DNA of 64,000 nucleotides from Rhodospirillaceae bacterium. Lineage in GTDB: Bacteria > Pseudomonadota > Alphaproteobacteria > SHVZ01. The notes beneath the pieces were generated by a model. That model was given only the letters and a program-made list of their open reading frames with translations, was not told where the DNA came from and made no database searches. The stretch lies in the NCBI GenBank assembly GCA_016792585.1, contig JAEULB010000100.1, forward strand, positions 1 through 64,000. Reading direction: 5' to 3'. Below are positions 35,297 to 43,833 of this stretch, in pieces. Within the stretch, counting starts at the first letter, position 1; every line of letters starts with the position of its first letter. A program made the position numbers and the translations under genes.

Positions 35297-38200
35297 ATGA
35301 AGCGCCTCTTCTGGCTCGTGATGATGCTCGCGATGGGAGCCGTCCTCCCGTCCCTGGCACATGAACCGCGCCCCACCGGCCCGTCGCCCTGGGTCTACAC
35401 GCCGAGCACGGCGCAGCTGACATCGGATGGCGGCCTGTTCCTCACTCCCGCCGGCGACGCCTCGCTTTCCCGGATTCAGACCAGGGCGGACGGCCTGCCG
35501 CCGGAAGTCGCAAGGCGCCGGGTGGTGCAGACCGATCCGGTCTATCTCGAGACCAGGATCCTGCCGCGCATCGCCGCCGGGGACGGGAACCAGCCCAAGC
35601 GGGTCGAGATGAGCGCCGACGCGGTGCGCCTCAATCTGTTCCCCGACGTCGTGGTCGATGCGGCCAGGACCAAGTACCAGCACACGCTCTCGGGCGACTT
35701 CATCTGGGAGGGCAGGCCTGCCAGCGGCGCCGAAGGGACGGTCAACCTGGTGATCGCGAAGGGCCGGATCACCGGCGCGGTCACGGTCGGCGGCATCACC
35801 TACTCGATCTATCCTGACAAGCAGGGCAACACGGTGATCGAGCAGCTGGATCCGCGCGGCTTCCCCAAGGTCGGCCCGCACCCGGTCCCGGAGATCCCGA
35901 AGACCGACAAGCGCGGCGACCTGCCGTTCTGGCGGGCGCCGGCCGATGGCCCGAGCGTCGTCGGCGATCCGAACAGCCAGACGATCGTCACGCTGCTTGC
36001 GGCCTATACCGAGGCGGCCGCGGCGGAGTCCGCCGATATCGTCAGCGAGATCAACCTCGCGGTGTCGATGGCGAACACGGCCTACGCCAATTCCGGCGTC
36101 AACATCACGCTGCAGCTGACCGGCACGATTGCCGCGACATACACCGAGAGCAGCAAGGACGCGTCGACCGTGATCACCGACGCGCGCCTCGGCATGGCGG
36201 GCTCCGGCGATCTTTCAGAGCTCCAGGCCGCCAGGATCGCCTACGGCGCCGACCTGGTCGCGCTGATCGTCAGGAACTACAGCACGTTCCAGGCCTGCGG
36301 CATCGGCTACATGCCGCTCAATCCGACCACCGCCTACGCCCCCTACGGCGTTTCGGCGACGATGCGCGGCACCTGCCTCGCCGGCCAGACGCTCTCGCAC
36401 GAGACCGGCCACAACATGGGCCTCGCGCACGACCGCTACGCGGTGCGCAAGTACAACGAAGGTCCCTGGTACGGCACCTTGCCGCAGGACTACGACTATT
36501 TCGGCTACGTCAGCACGACGGCGCGCGAGATGGACGTGATGTCCTACTACGACCTGTGCAACGACAACGGCGTCAACTGCACGCGCGCCACGCGCTTCAG
36601 CAACCCGAGCCGCACCTTCAGCAACGGCTCGGCCTCGGGTATCGCGCTCGGCAGCACCGATCCCGCCGACAACGCCCGCGTGCTGAACATCAACAAGGAC
36701 GTGGTCTCGCAGTGGCGGCCGGCGACCGCCAGCGGGCTCGTGCTCACGGTGACGAAGAGCGGCACCGGCTCCGGCACCGTCACCAGCAGCCCGTCGGGCA
36801 TCAGCTGCGGCAGCACCTGCAGCGCCTCGTTCGCCTCGGGCCAGGTGGTCACGCTGACCGCGGCCGCTGACAGCGGCTCGACCTTCGCCGGCTGGTCGAG
36901 CTCGTGCTCCGGCACCGCCTCGACCGCCAGCATCACGATGACGGCGAGTGCCGCCTGCATCGCCACGTTCACCGGCAGCACCTCCGGCACTCCGGCCAAC
37001 GACGCCTTCGCCTCGGCCACCTCGCTCTCGGGCAGCAGCGGCTCGACGACGGGTTCCAACGTCAATGCGACAAAGGAGACCGGCGAGAGCAGCCATGCCG
37101 GCAATTCGGGCGGCAAGTCGGTGTGGTGGACTTGGACGCCGTCTTCCGGCGGCAGCACGACGATCACCACGATCGGCAGCAGCTTCGACACCCTGCTCGC
37201 GGTGTACACGGGATCGAGCGTGTCGGCGGTGAGCGCGATCGCCTCGAACGACGATACCTCCAGCTCGCTGCAGAGCTCGGTGACCTTCACCGCGACTGCC
37301 GGCACGACCTATCGGATCGCTGTCGACGGTTACGGCAGCGCCTCCGGCTCCATCGTGCTGACCTGGAACCAGACCGGCACGACCTCGGGGCCGGCGAACG
37401 ACGCCTTCTCGAGCGCGATCGCGCTGACGTCGCCCTCCGGCACGACCAGCGGCACCAACGTCTCGGCGAGCAAGGAGAGCGGCGAGCCGAGCCACGCCGG
37501 AAACTCCGGCGGCACCTCGGTCTGGTGGAAGATCACGCCGACCGCCAGCGGGCAGGTGACCGTGAGCACGGCCGGCAGCAGCTTCGACACGCTGCTCGCC
37601 GTCTATACCGGCTCGGCGGTGGGGTCGCTGACCAGCGTCGCCTCGAACGACGATACCGGCGCCACGCTGCAGAGCGCGGTCTCGTTCAACGGCACCGCCG
37701 GCACGACCTATTACGTCGCGGTCGACGGTTACAGCGGTTCTACCGGCTCGATCGTGCTCAGCTACACCGGCGGGCCGAGCTCGACCTTCACCGTGCAGAC
37801 CGGCTGGTGGTGGTCGTCGTCGCTGCCGGGCACCGGCTTCGGCATCGAGCAGTCGGGATCGAACCTGTTCATCGGCGCCTATCTCTACGACACCGACGGG
37901 ACGGCGGTCTGGTACACCAGCATCGGCACGATCAGCGGCAACGTCTTCTCCGGCAACCTGGTCGAGTACCAGAGCGGCCAGACGCTGAGCGGCACCTACC
38001 GCGCGCCCGAGGTGCGCCGCACGATCGGCACCGTGTCGATCACCTTCTCCAGCTCGACCGCCGGCACGCTCACCTGGCCGGGCGGGACGATCGCGATCGA
38101 GCGCTTCGACATCGTGTCGGGCGGCGTCGTGGCCGGAAGCGCCAGCGGCGATCCGGAGAAGGGATGGTGGTGGAGCTCGTCGGAAAGCGGCCGCGGCTAC

Positions 38201-38503
38201 TTCATCGAGACCCAGGGATCGAGCCGCGCCATCTTCATGGCGGCCTATATGTACGACACCGACAACACGGCGGTCTGGTACGCGGCCGGCGGCGGCGTCC
38301 TCGCGAGCTCGCTGCTGGTCGGCAACTCGTTCACCGGCACGCTTTCCGAATACGGCAACGGCCAGACCCTCGGCGGCGCGTGGCAGGCGCCGACGATCAC
38401 TTCGATCAAAGGATCGATCACGATCGACTTCACCAGCTCGACCCAGGCGGTATTGACGCTGCCGTCGGGCGCCCAGGTGAGCCTGACGCGCTTCACGTTC
38501 TGA
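35297..38503 (+). CDS. Secreted metzincin metalloprotease with repeated C-terminal modules
   Basis: The 1068-aa product has a signal peptide (MKRLFWLVMMLAMGAVLPSLA). A propeptide-like region and a metzincin domain follow. The zinc site HETGHNMGLAHD lies at residues 368-379 and the Met-turn in MSYYD near 415, as in reprolysin-type M12B relatives. Next come an InlB-B-like repeat (about 478-560; SGTGSGTVTSSPSG), two PPC-like beta domains (about 566-694 and 699-826), and two C-terminal WWWSS modules (about 834-945 and 955-1068). Start ATG 35297 is preferred over a GTG 33 bases upstream. It is probably exported across both membranes or surface-attached. Confidence 0.88.
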   Translation: MKRLFWLVMMLAMGAVLPSLAHEPRPTGPSPWVYTPSTAQLTSDGGLFLTPAGDASLSRIQTRADGLPPEVARRRVVQTDPVYLETRILPRIAAGDGNQPKRVEMSADAVRLNLFPDVVVDAARTKYQHTLSGDFIWEGRPASGAEGTVNLVIAKGRITGAVTVGGITYSIYPDKQGNTVIEQLDPRGFPKVGPHPVPEIPKTDKRGDLPFWRAPADGPSVVGDPNSQTIVTLLAAYTEAAAAESADIVSEINLAVSMANTAYANSGVNITLQLTGTIAATYTESSKDASTVITDARLGMAGSGDLSELQAARIAYGADLVALIVRNYSTFQACGIGYMPLNPTTAYAPYGVSATMRGTCLAGQTLSHETGHNMGLAHDRYAVRKYNEGPWYGTLPQDYDYFGYVSTTAREMDVMSYYDLCNDNGVNCTRATRFSNPSRTFSNGSASGIALGSTDPADNARVLNINKDVVSQWRPATASGLVLTVTKSGTGSGTVTSSPSGISCGSTCSASFASGQVVTLTAAADSGSTFAGWSSSCSGTASTASITMTASAACIATFTGSTSGTPANDAFASATSLSGSSGSTTGSNVNATKETGESSHAGNSGGKSVWWTWTPSSGGSTTITTIGSSFDTLLAVYTGSSVSAVSAIASNDDTSSSLQSSVTFTATAGTTYRIAVDGYGSASGSIVLTWNQTGTTSGPANDAFSSAIALTSPSGTTSGTNVSASKESGEPSHAGNSGGTSVWWKITPTASGQVTVSTAGSSFDTLLAVYTGSAVGSLTSVASNDDTGATLQSAVSFNGTAGTTYYVAVDGYSGSTGSIVLSYTGGPSSTFTVQTGWWWSSSLPGTGFGIEQSGSNLFIGAYLYDTDGTAVWYTSIGTISGNVFSGNLVEYQSGQTLSGTYRAPEVRRTIGTVSITFSSSTAGTLTWPGGTIAIERFDIVSGGVVAGSASGDPEKGWWWSSSESGRGYFIETQGSSRAIFMAAYMYDTDNTAVWYAAGGGVLASSLLVGNSFTGTLSEYGNGQTLGGAWQAPTITSIKGSITIDFTSSTQAVLTLPSGAQVSLTRFTF
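36993..37773 (+). repeat. Two tandem PPC-like domain repeats inside the metalloprotease gene
   Basis: Units at about 36993-37380 and 37393-37773 both begin PANDAFxSAxxL and share SHAGNSGGxSVWW, GSSFDTLLAVYTGS, ASNDDT and GTTYxxAVDGY. The underlying DNA is also similar over the GSSFDTLLAVYT stretch, so the duplication may be fairly recent or homogenised. These domains are usually removed or aid export in secreted peptidases. Confidence 0.85.
37797..38503 (+). repeat. Two tandem WWWSS/YDTDxTAVWY modules at the protease C-terminus
   Basis: Copies at about 37797-38131 and 38160-38503 share GWWWSSS, GxGxxIExxGS, the metal-like YDTDxTAVWY, GQTLxGxxxAP and a final IxxFTSST-type strand. Such modules recur at the ends of secreted bacterial proteins and may bind surface polymer or direct secretion; no assigned function is known to me. 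Confidence 0.8.
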
Positions 38504-38572
38504 CGACCGCCGATCCGGGTTGACACTCGCGTCGTCCTAACGCGCCATGGACGCTTCTCAACGGGGGCGCCC

Positions 38573-39595
38573 ATGGACTATCGCCGTCTCGGCCGCACCG
38601 GCCTCAAGGTCTCGGAGATCTGCCTCGGCACCATGACCTTCGGTCATGGCGCCGACCAGGCCGAGTCCGAGCGCATCCTCGCGGCCTGCTTCGATGCCGG
38701 CGTCAACTTCGTCGACACGGCAAATGCCTACAACGGCGGTATCTCCGAGACGATGCTGGGGAAGGCGCTGGGGCAAAAGCGCAAGCAGACGATCGTCGCC
38801 AGCAAGGTGTTCAATCCGATGGGGACGGGGCCGAACGATTCCGGCATGTCTCGCGCACACATCATGGAGGCGGCCGAGGCCAGCCTGAAACGGCTCGGCA
38901 CCGACTACCTCGATCTCTACTACATCCATCACGTCGACATCGAGACGCCGCTGGACGAGATGCTGCGCGCCTTCGACGACCTCGTGCGCGAGGGCAAGGT
39001 CCGCTACATCGCCTGCAGCAACTACGAGTGCTGGCGGCTGATGAAGTCGCTGTGGATCTCCGACAGCAGGGGCTGGGAGCGCTTCGCCGCGCACCAGCCG
39101 CAATACAGCCTCGTCGTCCGCGACATCGAGGAGGAGATCGTGCCCGCCTGCGACCTCGAAGGCGTCGGCATCGTCTGCTGGTCGCCGCTGGCCGGGGGAT
39201 ATCTCGGCGGCAGGTACAAGCCCGGCGAGGCCAAGGTCGCCGGCACGCGCTCGGCCGAAGGCTGGGCCTATCCGTCCAAGTACTTCGCGGCCAGCGCCGA
39301 AAGGACGCTGGCGACGCTGCTCGAGGCCGCGAGGGAACTCGGCCGAAGCCCGGCCGAGGTGGCGCTCCGCTGGGTGCTCGACCGTCCGTTCATGACCAGC
39401 GCGATCGTCGGCGCGCGTAGCGCCGCACAGGCCGCCGAGTCGATGAAGGCAGGCGGCTGGAAGCTGCCGAAGGAGATCGACATGCGCCTCGACGAGGTCT
39501 CGGCGCCGCCGCCCCGGTACCCGCGCTCGATGGAAACCGGGATGGACCAGCGCCGCGCCAATGCCGTCAAGATGCCGGGGATGAAATCCGCATGA
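38573..39595 (+). CDS. Aldo/keto reductase
   Basis: NADPH-dependent carbonyl reductase of the AKR TIM-barrel superfamily, 340 aa. Catalytic residues are Asp and Tyr in FVDTANAYNGG, Lys in IVASKVF and His in YYIHHVD. The start MDYRRLGRTGLKVSEICLGTM is typical of the AKR11/12-type group. It overlaps the next gene in ATGA, so the two are co-translated. The substrate is unknown. Confidence 0.93.
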   Translation: MDYRRLGRTGLKVSEICLGTMTFGHGADQAESERILAACFDAGVNFVDTANAYNGGISETMLGKALGQKRKQTIVASKVFNPMGTGPNDSGMSRAHIMEAAEASLKRLGTDYLDLYYIHHVDIETPLDEMLRAFDDLVREGKVRYIACSNYECWRLMKSLWISDSRGWERFAAHQPQYSLVVRDIEEEIVPACDLEGVGIVCWSPLAGGYLGGRYKPGEAKVAGTRSAEGWAYPSKYFAASAERTLATLLEAARELGRSPAEVALRWVLDRPFMTSAIVGARSAAQAAESMKAGGWKLPKEIDMRLDEVSAPPPRYPRSMETGMDQRRANAVKMPGMKSA

Positions 39596-40458
39596 CCTCG
39601 CCCGCAGACAGGTTGCGCAAGCTCATCAGGCGCGGCGGCATGACGGTGCCCAGCTGCTACGACGCGCTCGGGTTCCGGATGATCCATCAGGCTGGGTTTC
39701 CGGCGGCCTTCCTCTCAGGATTCTCGGTCTCGGCGGCGAAGCTCGGCGTGCCGGATGCCGGGCTTCTCTCCTATGGCGAGATGGCCGCGCAGGCGCGCGA
39801 CGTCGCCGCCTCGGCGCCGATGCCGCTGCTGGTCGACGCCGATACCGGCTTCGGCAATGCGCAGAACGTGCAGCGGACGGTGCGCGGCCTGGCCTCGGCC
39901 GGCGCTGCCTGCCTGATGCTCGAGGACCAGGAGAGCCCGAAGCGCGACTTCGGCGCGCCGGGCCGGGTGGTCTCGCGCGAGGATGCTCTCCGGCGCGTGA
40001 AGGCGGCGGTGCAGGCGCGCGAGGCCGGGGCCGACATCCTGATCATCGGCCGCACCGACGCCCGCAATGCTGCCGGACCCGACTCGGGCCTCGACGAGGC
40101 GCTGTGGCGGGCCAAGGCCTTCGCCGATCTCGGCGCCGACATCCTGTTCGTGACAGGGCCGCACGACCGGCGCGAGCTGAAGAGGATCGCAGCATCGACG
40201 AAGCTGCCGCTGATGATCCAGGTCGACGAGCCGGGGCGCCCGGCGTGGAAACCGTCGGACGTCCACAAGATGGGCTTCACGATCGCGCTCTACGGCGTGA
40301 CCCTGGTCTTCGCTGCGGCCGGTGCGATCCGCGACGCGATCAAGGACATGAAGGCCGGTCGCTCCGTGCCGAAGGAACGCGTCGTCTCCTGGAGCGAGAT
40401 GAGCGAGATCGTCGGCGTGCCCGCCTACCTCAAGGTCGACCGCGACCTGAAGAGATAG
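39592..40458 (+). CDS. Isocitrate lyase/PEP mutase-family protein
   Basis: The 288-aa protein belongs to the ICL/PEPM superfamily that makes or breaks C-C (or C-P) bonds next to a carboxylate. It has SGFSVSAAKLGVPDAGLLSY, the Mg-binding DADTGFG and LMLEDQESPKRDFGAPG. The lyase-type KKCGH loop is absent and replaced by KRDFGAPG, so it is not a standard isocitrate or methylisocitrate lyase. GRTDARNAAGPDSGLDEALWRA is conserved in oxaloacetate/dimethylmalate-type members. It is coupled to the aldo/keto reductase. Confidence 0.87.
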   Translation: MTSPADRLRKLIRRGGMTVPSCYDALGFRMIHQAGFPAAFLSGFSVSAAKLGVPDAGLLSYGEMAAQARDVAASAPMPLLVDADTGFGNAQNVQRTVRGLASAGAACLMLEDQESPKRDFGAPGRVVSREDALRRVKAAVQAREAGADILIIGRTDARNAAGPDSGLDEALWRAKAFADLGADILFVTGPHDRRELKRIAASTKLPLMIQVDEPGRPAWKPSDVHKMGFTIALYGVTLVFAAAGAIRDAIKDMKAGRSVPKERVVSWSEMSEIVGVPAYLKVDRDLKR

Positions 40459-40485
40459 GCGCATCGGCTGCTTGAGACCAAAAGT

Positions 40486-40498
40486 GTTATAGTATAAC
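40486..40498. promoter_or_regulatory. Zur box
   Basis: GTTATA-G-TATAAC is a perfect 13-base palindrome. It matches the proteobacterial Zur operator core (GTTATAnTATAAC type). It overlaps TATAAC (40493-40498), a probable -10 with TTGAGA (40472-40477) as -35 at 15 bases. Zinc-loaded Zur bound here would block transcription of the zinc-uptake genes that follow. The Zur gene itself is not in the window. Confidence 0.85.
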
Positions 40499-40507
40499 GT
40501 CCGACAT

Positions 40508-40789
40508 ATGCGCCGTCCTGCGCTCCTCCTGTCGCTGTTGCTGATTCTGGGCCAGTTCGCGCTTGGCCTGCATCAGATCGAGCATCGCTTCGAGCCCGCC
40601 GCGCCGGATCAGGGGGCCTGTGGGCTCTGCGCGGTTGCCGACCACATGGACGGCGCCCCGGGGCAGGTCGCGGTCCTGCCGAGCGACGCCTGGGCTCTTG
40701 CAACCTTCCATCCCATCGCCGATCCGCGGCCAAACCTCGCGCGGCCGGTCGAGATCCGCGCCCGCGCTCCTCCCGTCCTCATCGTCTGA
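40508..40789 (+). CDS. Small exported DUF2946-like protein, first gene of the zinc operon
   Basis: The 93-aa product has an N-terminal hydrophobic signal or anchor (MRRPALLLSLLLILGQFALG), then HQIEHRF and a CGLC motif (ACGLCAVADHM), the His/Cys layout seen in DUF2946 proteins near metal transporters. These residues could bind zinc. There is no recognisable ribosome site, and the ATG lies about 10 bases after the probable -10, so the mRNA may be leaderless. It is under the Zur box. Confidence 0.7.
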   Translation: MRRPALLLSLLLILGQFALGLHQIEHRFEPAAPDQGACGLCAVADHMDGAPGQVAVLPSDAWALATFHPIADPRPNLARPVEIRARAPPVLIV

Positions 40790-40859
40790 CACGTCGAACC
40801 CGCTGGACGCGCCCATGAGCGGCGCATCCGTTCGTGTGCTCTCGCGATGGAGATGAGCG

Positions 40860-42164
40860 ATGACCCGTTCGTGGATGATCGGTGCTGCGGCGCTGGCCTT
40901 GATGCTGCCCGCCCCGACAATGGCCGCCACCGATGAAGAGATGCAGCAGATCAAGTCGGCGATCCGCGAGCTCGAGCAGCGACGCGCCGAAGACCAGGCG
41001 CGGATCGCCGATCTCGAGCGGCGCCTGAAACAGGCCGAGGACAAGACACAGACGGTCGCGGTCCCGCCAACCGCGCCGGCCCCGGGTACGGCCCGATCGT
41101 CGAACGGCTTCAACCCGGCGATCGGCCTGACGCTCAACGGCACCTATGGCCGGATGACCAAGGACCCCGGTGCCGCAACCGTGCCGGGCTTCGCGCTCGG
41201 AGAGGAAGCCGGCATCGGCGACCGCGGATTCTCTCTCGGTGAGTCGGAAGTGAACTTCGCGGCCAACATCGACCACCTGCTCTATGGCGAGCTGACGGTG
41301 GCGCTGTCGCGCGAGAACGAGGTCGAGATCGAGGAAGCCTTCATCCAGACGACGGCGCTGCCCTGGGGCTTCACCGCCAAGGCCGGACGCTTCTTTTCCG
41401 GTATCGGCTACCTCAACGACCAGCACGCCCATGTCTGGGATTTCGTCGACCCGCCGCTGCCCTACCGCGCGATGCTCGGCAACCAGTATGGCGACGACGG
41501 GTTGCAGGTGAAGTGGCTGGCCCCGACCGATCGCTTCATCGAGCTGGGGATCGAGGGCTTCCGCGGCGACCGTTTCCCGGCGACTTCGACCAATCGTGGC
41601 AATGGCGCCTTCGCCTCGTACCTGCATGTCGGAGGCGACCTCGGCCTCAGCCACAGCTGGCTCGCCGGCCTGTCGTGGCTGCACGCGGAAGCCGAGGATC
41701 GCGCGACCGGGGCGGACCTCTTCACCGGCCGCAGCAACCTCGGGATCGCCAGCCTGGTGTGGAAATGGGCGCCGGGCGGCAACCCCACCCAGCAGAACCT
41801 CAAGCTCCAGGCCGAGTACTTCCATCGGCGCGAGAACGGCCTCTTCAACGGCCTCGACTATCGCGGCCGGCAGAGCGGCTGGTATGCGCAGGCGGTCTAC
41901 CAGTTCATGCCGCAATGGAAAGTCGGGGCGCGCTACGACCAGGTGAGCGCCGGCGACCTCGATCCCGCGACCTTTTCCGGATCGACGCTCGACAATCTCG
42001 GCATGACGTCGCGGCGGTGGAGCGCATTGGGCGAATACGGCACCAGCGAGTTCGGCCGCTTCCGGCTCCAGTACAATCGCGATCACGCGGCACCGCAGGT
42101 CAACCACGAACTCTTCCTCAACTACGTCGTCTCGCTGGGCGCCCATGGCGCCCACAAGTTCTGA
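40860..42164 (+). CDS. Outer-membrane porin-like protein of the zinc operon
   Basis: The 434-aa product has a signal peptide (ending near MAATDEE), a short coiled coil (about residues 27-62, MQQIKSAIRELEQRRAEDQ) and a beta-barrel-like remainder of alternating amphipathic strands ending with a C-terminal aromatic (GAHGAHKF). NDQHAHVWDFVDPPLPYRA and HAEAEDRATG are His-containing. The N-terminal coiled coil with a C-terminal barrel resembles OprP/OprO-type porins. Position between a Zur box and ZnuA/ZnuB-like genes implies outer-membrane entry of zinc or a zinc complex. It has GGAGATGAG before its ATG. Confidence 0.8.
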   Translation: MTRSWMIGAAALALMLPAPTMAATDEEMQQIKSAIRELEQRRAEDQARIADLERRLKQAEDKTQTVAVPPTAPAPGTARSSNGFNPAIGLTLNGTYGRMTKDPGAATVPGFALGEEAGIGDRGFSLGESEVNFAANIDHLLYGELTVALSRENEVEIEEAFIQTTALPWGFTAKAGRFFSGIGYLNDQHAHVWDFVDPPLPYRAMLGNQYGDDGLQVKWLAPTDRFIELGIEGFRGDRFPATSTNRGNGAFASYLHVGGDLGLSHSWLAGLSWLHAEAEDRATGADLFTGRSNLGIASLVWKWAPGGNPTQQNLKLQAEYFHRRENGLFNGLDYRGRQSGWYAQAVYQFMPQWKVGARYDQVSAGDLDPATFSGSTLDNLGMTSRRWSALGEYGTSEFGRFRLQYNRDHAAPQVNHELFLNYVVSLGAHGAHKF

Positions 42165-42175
42165 GGGAGGCGGCG

Positions 42176-43072
42176 ATGGTCAGATTGCTCGCGGTTCTGC
42201 TCGTTCTCTTCGCCGTGCATCGCGCCGAGGCCGCGATCAACGTCTTCGCCTGCGAGCCCGAATGGGGGGCGCTGGCGGAGGAGATCGGCGGCGAAGCGGT
42301 ATCGGTCTACGTCGCCACGTCGGCGAAGCAGGACCCGCACCAGCTCCAGGCTCGGCCTAGCCTGATCGCCAAGGCTCGGAGCGCCGATCTCGTCGTCTGT
42401 ACAGGTGCCGAGCTGGAGATCGGCTGGATGCCGGTGATCCTGCGCCAGGCCGCCAACGGCAAGATCCAGCCCGGCACGCCGGGCTACTTCGAGGCGGCGG
42501 CGCAGGTGCGGCTCAAGGACGTGCCGACGGTGCTGGACCGCTCGCAGGGTGATGTGCACGCCCAGGGCAATCCGCACATCCAGACCGACCCGCGCACCCT
42601 CGTGCCGGTTGCCGCCGCGCTCGCCGAACGACTGATGCAGATCGATCCGGGCAATGCCGCCCGATACCGCGAGCGGCACCAGGCGTTCACGCAGCGCTGG
42701 AGCCAGGCGCTGCAACGCTGGCAGATGGAGGCGGCGTCGCTCAAGGGGACCAAGGTCGCAGTCCAGCATAAGAACTGGACCTACCTGATCGACTGGCTTG
42801 GCCTCGTCGAGGTGACGACGCTGGAGCCGAAGCCGGGCGTTCCGCCGAGCAGCGGACACTTGGCCGAGGTGCTGGCAAAGGTCACCGCTGATCCGGTGCG
42901 GCTGGTGATCCGCGCGGCCTACGAAGACGGGCGCCCATCGGTGTGGCTCGCCGAGCGCGCGAGGGTGCCGGCGGTCGAGCTGCCCTTCACCGTGGGCGGC
43001 AACGACCAGGCGACCGACCTGACGCGGCTCTACGACGACACGCTCCGCCGTCTCAAGGACGCCGTCCGATGA
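42176..43072 (+). CDS. Zinc ABC transporter binding protein (ZnuA-like)
   Basis: Periplasmic metal receptor of the cluster 9 family. The 298-aa protein has a signal peptide (MVRLLAVLLVLFAVHRAEA). Metal-ligand candidates are His in AKQDPHQLQARPS, His in QGNPHIQTDP and His in VAVQHKNWTYLIDWLG. The usual fourth ligand region reads RAAYEDGRPSVWLAERARV instead of the standard Glu/Asp pair. The His-rich loop of classical ZnuA is absent. GGGAGG precedes ATG 42176. Its stop overlaps the permease start in ATGA. Confidence 0.87.
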   Translation: MVRLLAVLLVLFAVHRAEAAINVFACEPEWGALAEEIGGEAVSVYVATSAKQDPHQLQARPSLIAKARSADLVVCTGAELEIGWMPVILRQAANGKIQPGTPGYFEAAAQVRLKDVPTVLDRSQGDVHAQGNPHIQTDPRTLVPVAAALAERLMQIDPGNAARYRERHQAFTQRWSQALQRWQMEAASLKGTKVAVQHKNWTYLIDWLGLVEVTTLEPKPGVPPSSGHLAEVLAKVTADPVRLVIRAAYEDGRPSVWLAERARVPAVELPFTVGGNDQATDLTRLYDDTLRRLKDAVR

Positions 43073-43833
43073 GCGTCGACATCCTGCTGCCGGCGTTCCT
43101 TGCAGGATTGCTGGTGCTCGCCACGCACGTGCCGCTGGGCCAGCAGGTGCTGGCACGCGGCATCGTGTTCATCGACCTCGCGATCGCGCAGGTCGCGGGG
43201 CTCGGCGTCGTCGCCGCCGATGTCGTGCTCGGTTGGGAGCCGCAGGGCTGGCGAGCGCAGATCGCGGCATCCGCCGCCGCCCTCGCCGGCGCGCTGCTGC
43301 TGACTTGGACGGAGAAGCGCTGGATCCAGGTGCAGGAGGCGCTGATCGGCGTGCTGTTCGTCGCCGCGGCCAGCGCCGAGATCCTGCTGCTTGCGCACGA
43401 TCCGCATGGCGGTGAGCATCTGAAGGACCTGCTGGTCGGCCAGATCCTCTGGGTCTCGCCGACCGACCTGCTGCCGGTGGCCCTGCTTTACGGCGCGGTG
43501 CTGACGCTGTGGTTCCGGCTCGGCGAGCGTCTCGGACGGCTCGGCTTCTACCTGCTGTTCGCCGCGACGGTGACGGCCTCGGTGCAGCTGGTCGGAATCT
43601 ATCTCGTCTTCGGCAGCCTGATCGTGCCGGCGCTGGCGGCGCGCGCTTTCGCCGATCGCCATCGCCTGGTCGCGGGGTATGCCACCGGCATCCTCGGCTA
43701 TGCCGGCGGCTTGGTCCTGTCGGCGCTTTCCGATCTGCCGACCGGACCGGCGATTGCTTGTGTGTTGGCCGCGATGATGCCCCCAATCGCTGCGATCGGC
43801 GGCTGGCGGCGGGCCGTCAGCGGCAACGCTTGA
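43069..43833 (+). CDS. Zinc ABC transporter permease (ZnuB-like)
   Basis: The 254-aa inner-membrane protein of the ABC-3 metal permease family has about eight helices (MSVDILLPAFLAGLLVLATHVPLG; IVFIDLAIAQVAGLGVVAADVVL; QLVGIYLVFGSLIVPALAARA). It is coupled to the ZnuA-like gene by ATGA. No ATP-binding subunit gene follows: the next genes are on the other strand. The ATPase must come from elsewhere. Its last 17 bases overlap the convergent neighbour. Confidence 0.87.
   Translation: MSVDILLPAFLAGLLVLATHVPLGQQVLARGIVFIDLAIAQVAGLGVVAADVVLGWEPQGWRAQIAASAAALAGALLLTWTEKRWIQVQEALIGVLFVAAASAEILLLAHDPHGGEHLKDLLVGQILWVSPTDLLPVALLYGAVLTLWFRLGERLGRLGFYLLFAATVTASVQLVGIYLVFGSLIVPALAARAFADRHRLVAGYATGILGYAGGLVLSALSDLPTGPAIACVLAAMMPPIAAIGGWRRAVSGNA

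Noticed and set aside
36713-37795. Repeated Thr/Ser/Gly-rich DNA considered as a CRISPR or satellite array
   Set aside because: Repeat units are about 380-400 bases, in frame and encode recognisable beta domains; there are no short spaced direct repeats.
40508-43833. Zinc operon considered as a manganese or iron uptake locus
   Set aside because: The 13-base palindrome matches a Zur core rather than a Fur, Mur or MntR site, and the binding protein keeps three histidine ligands of the zinc type.
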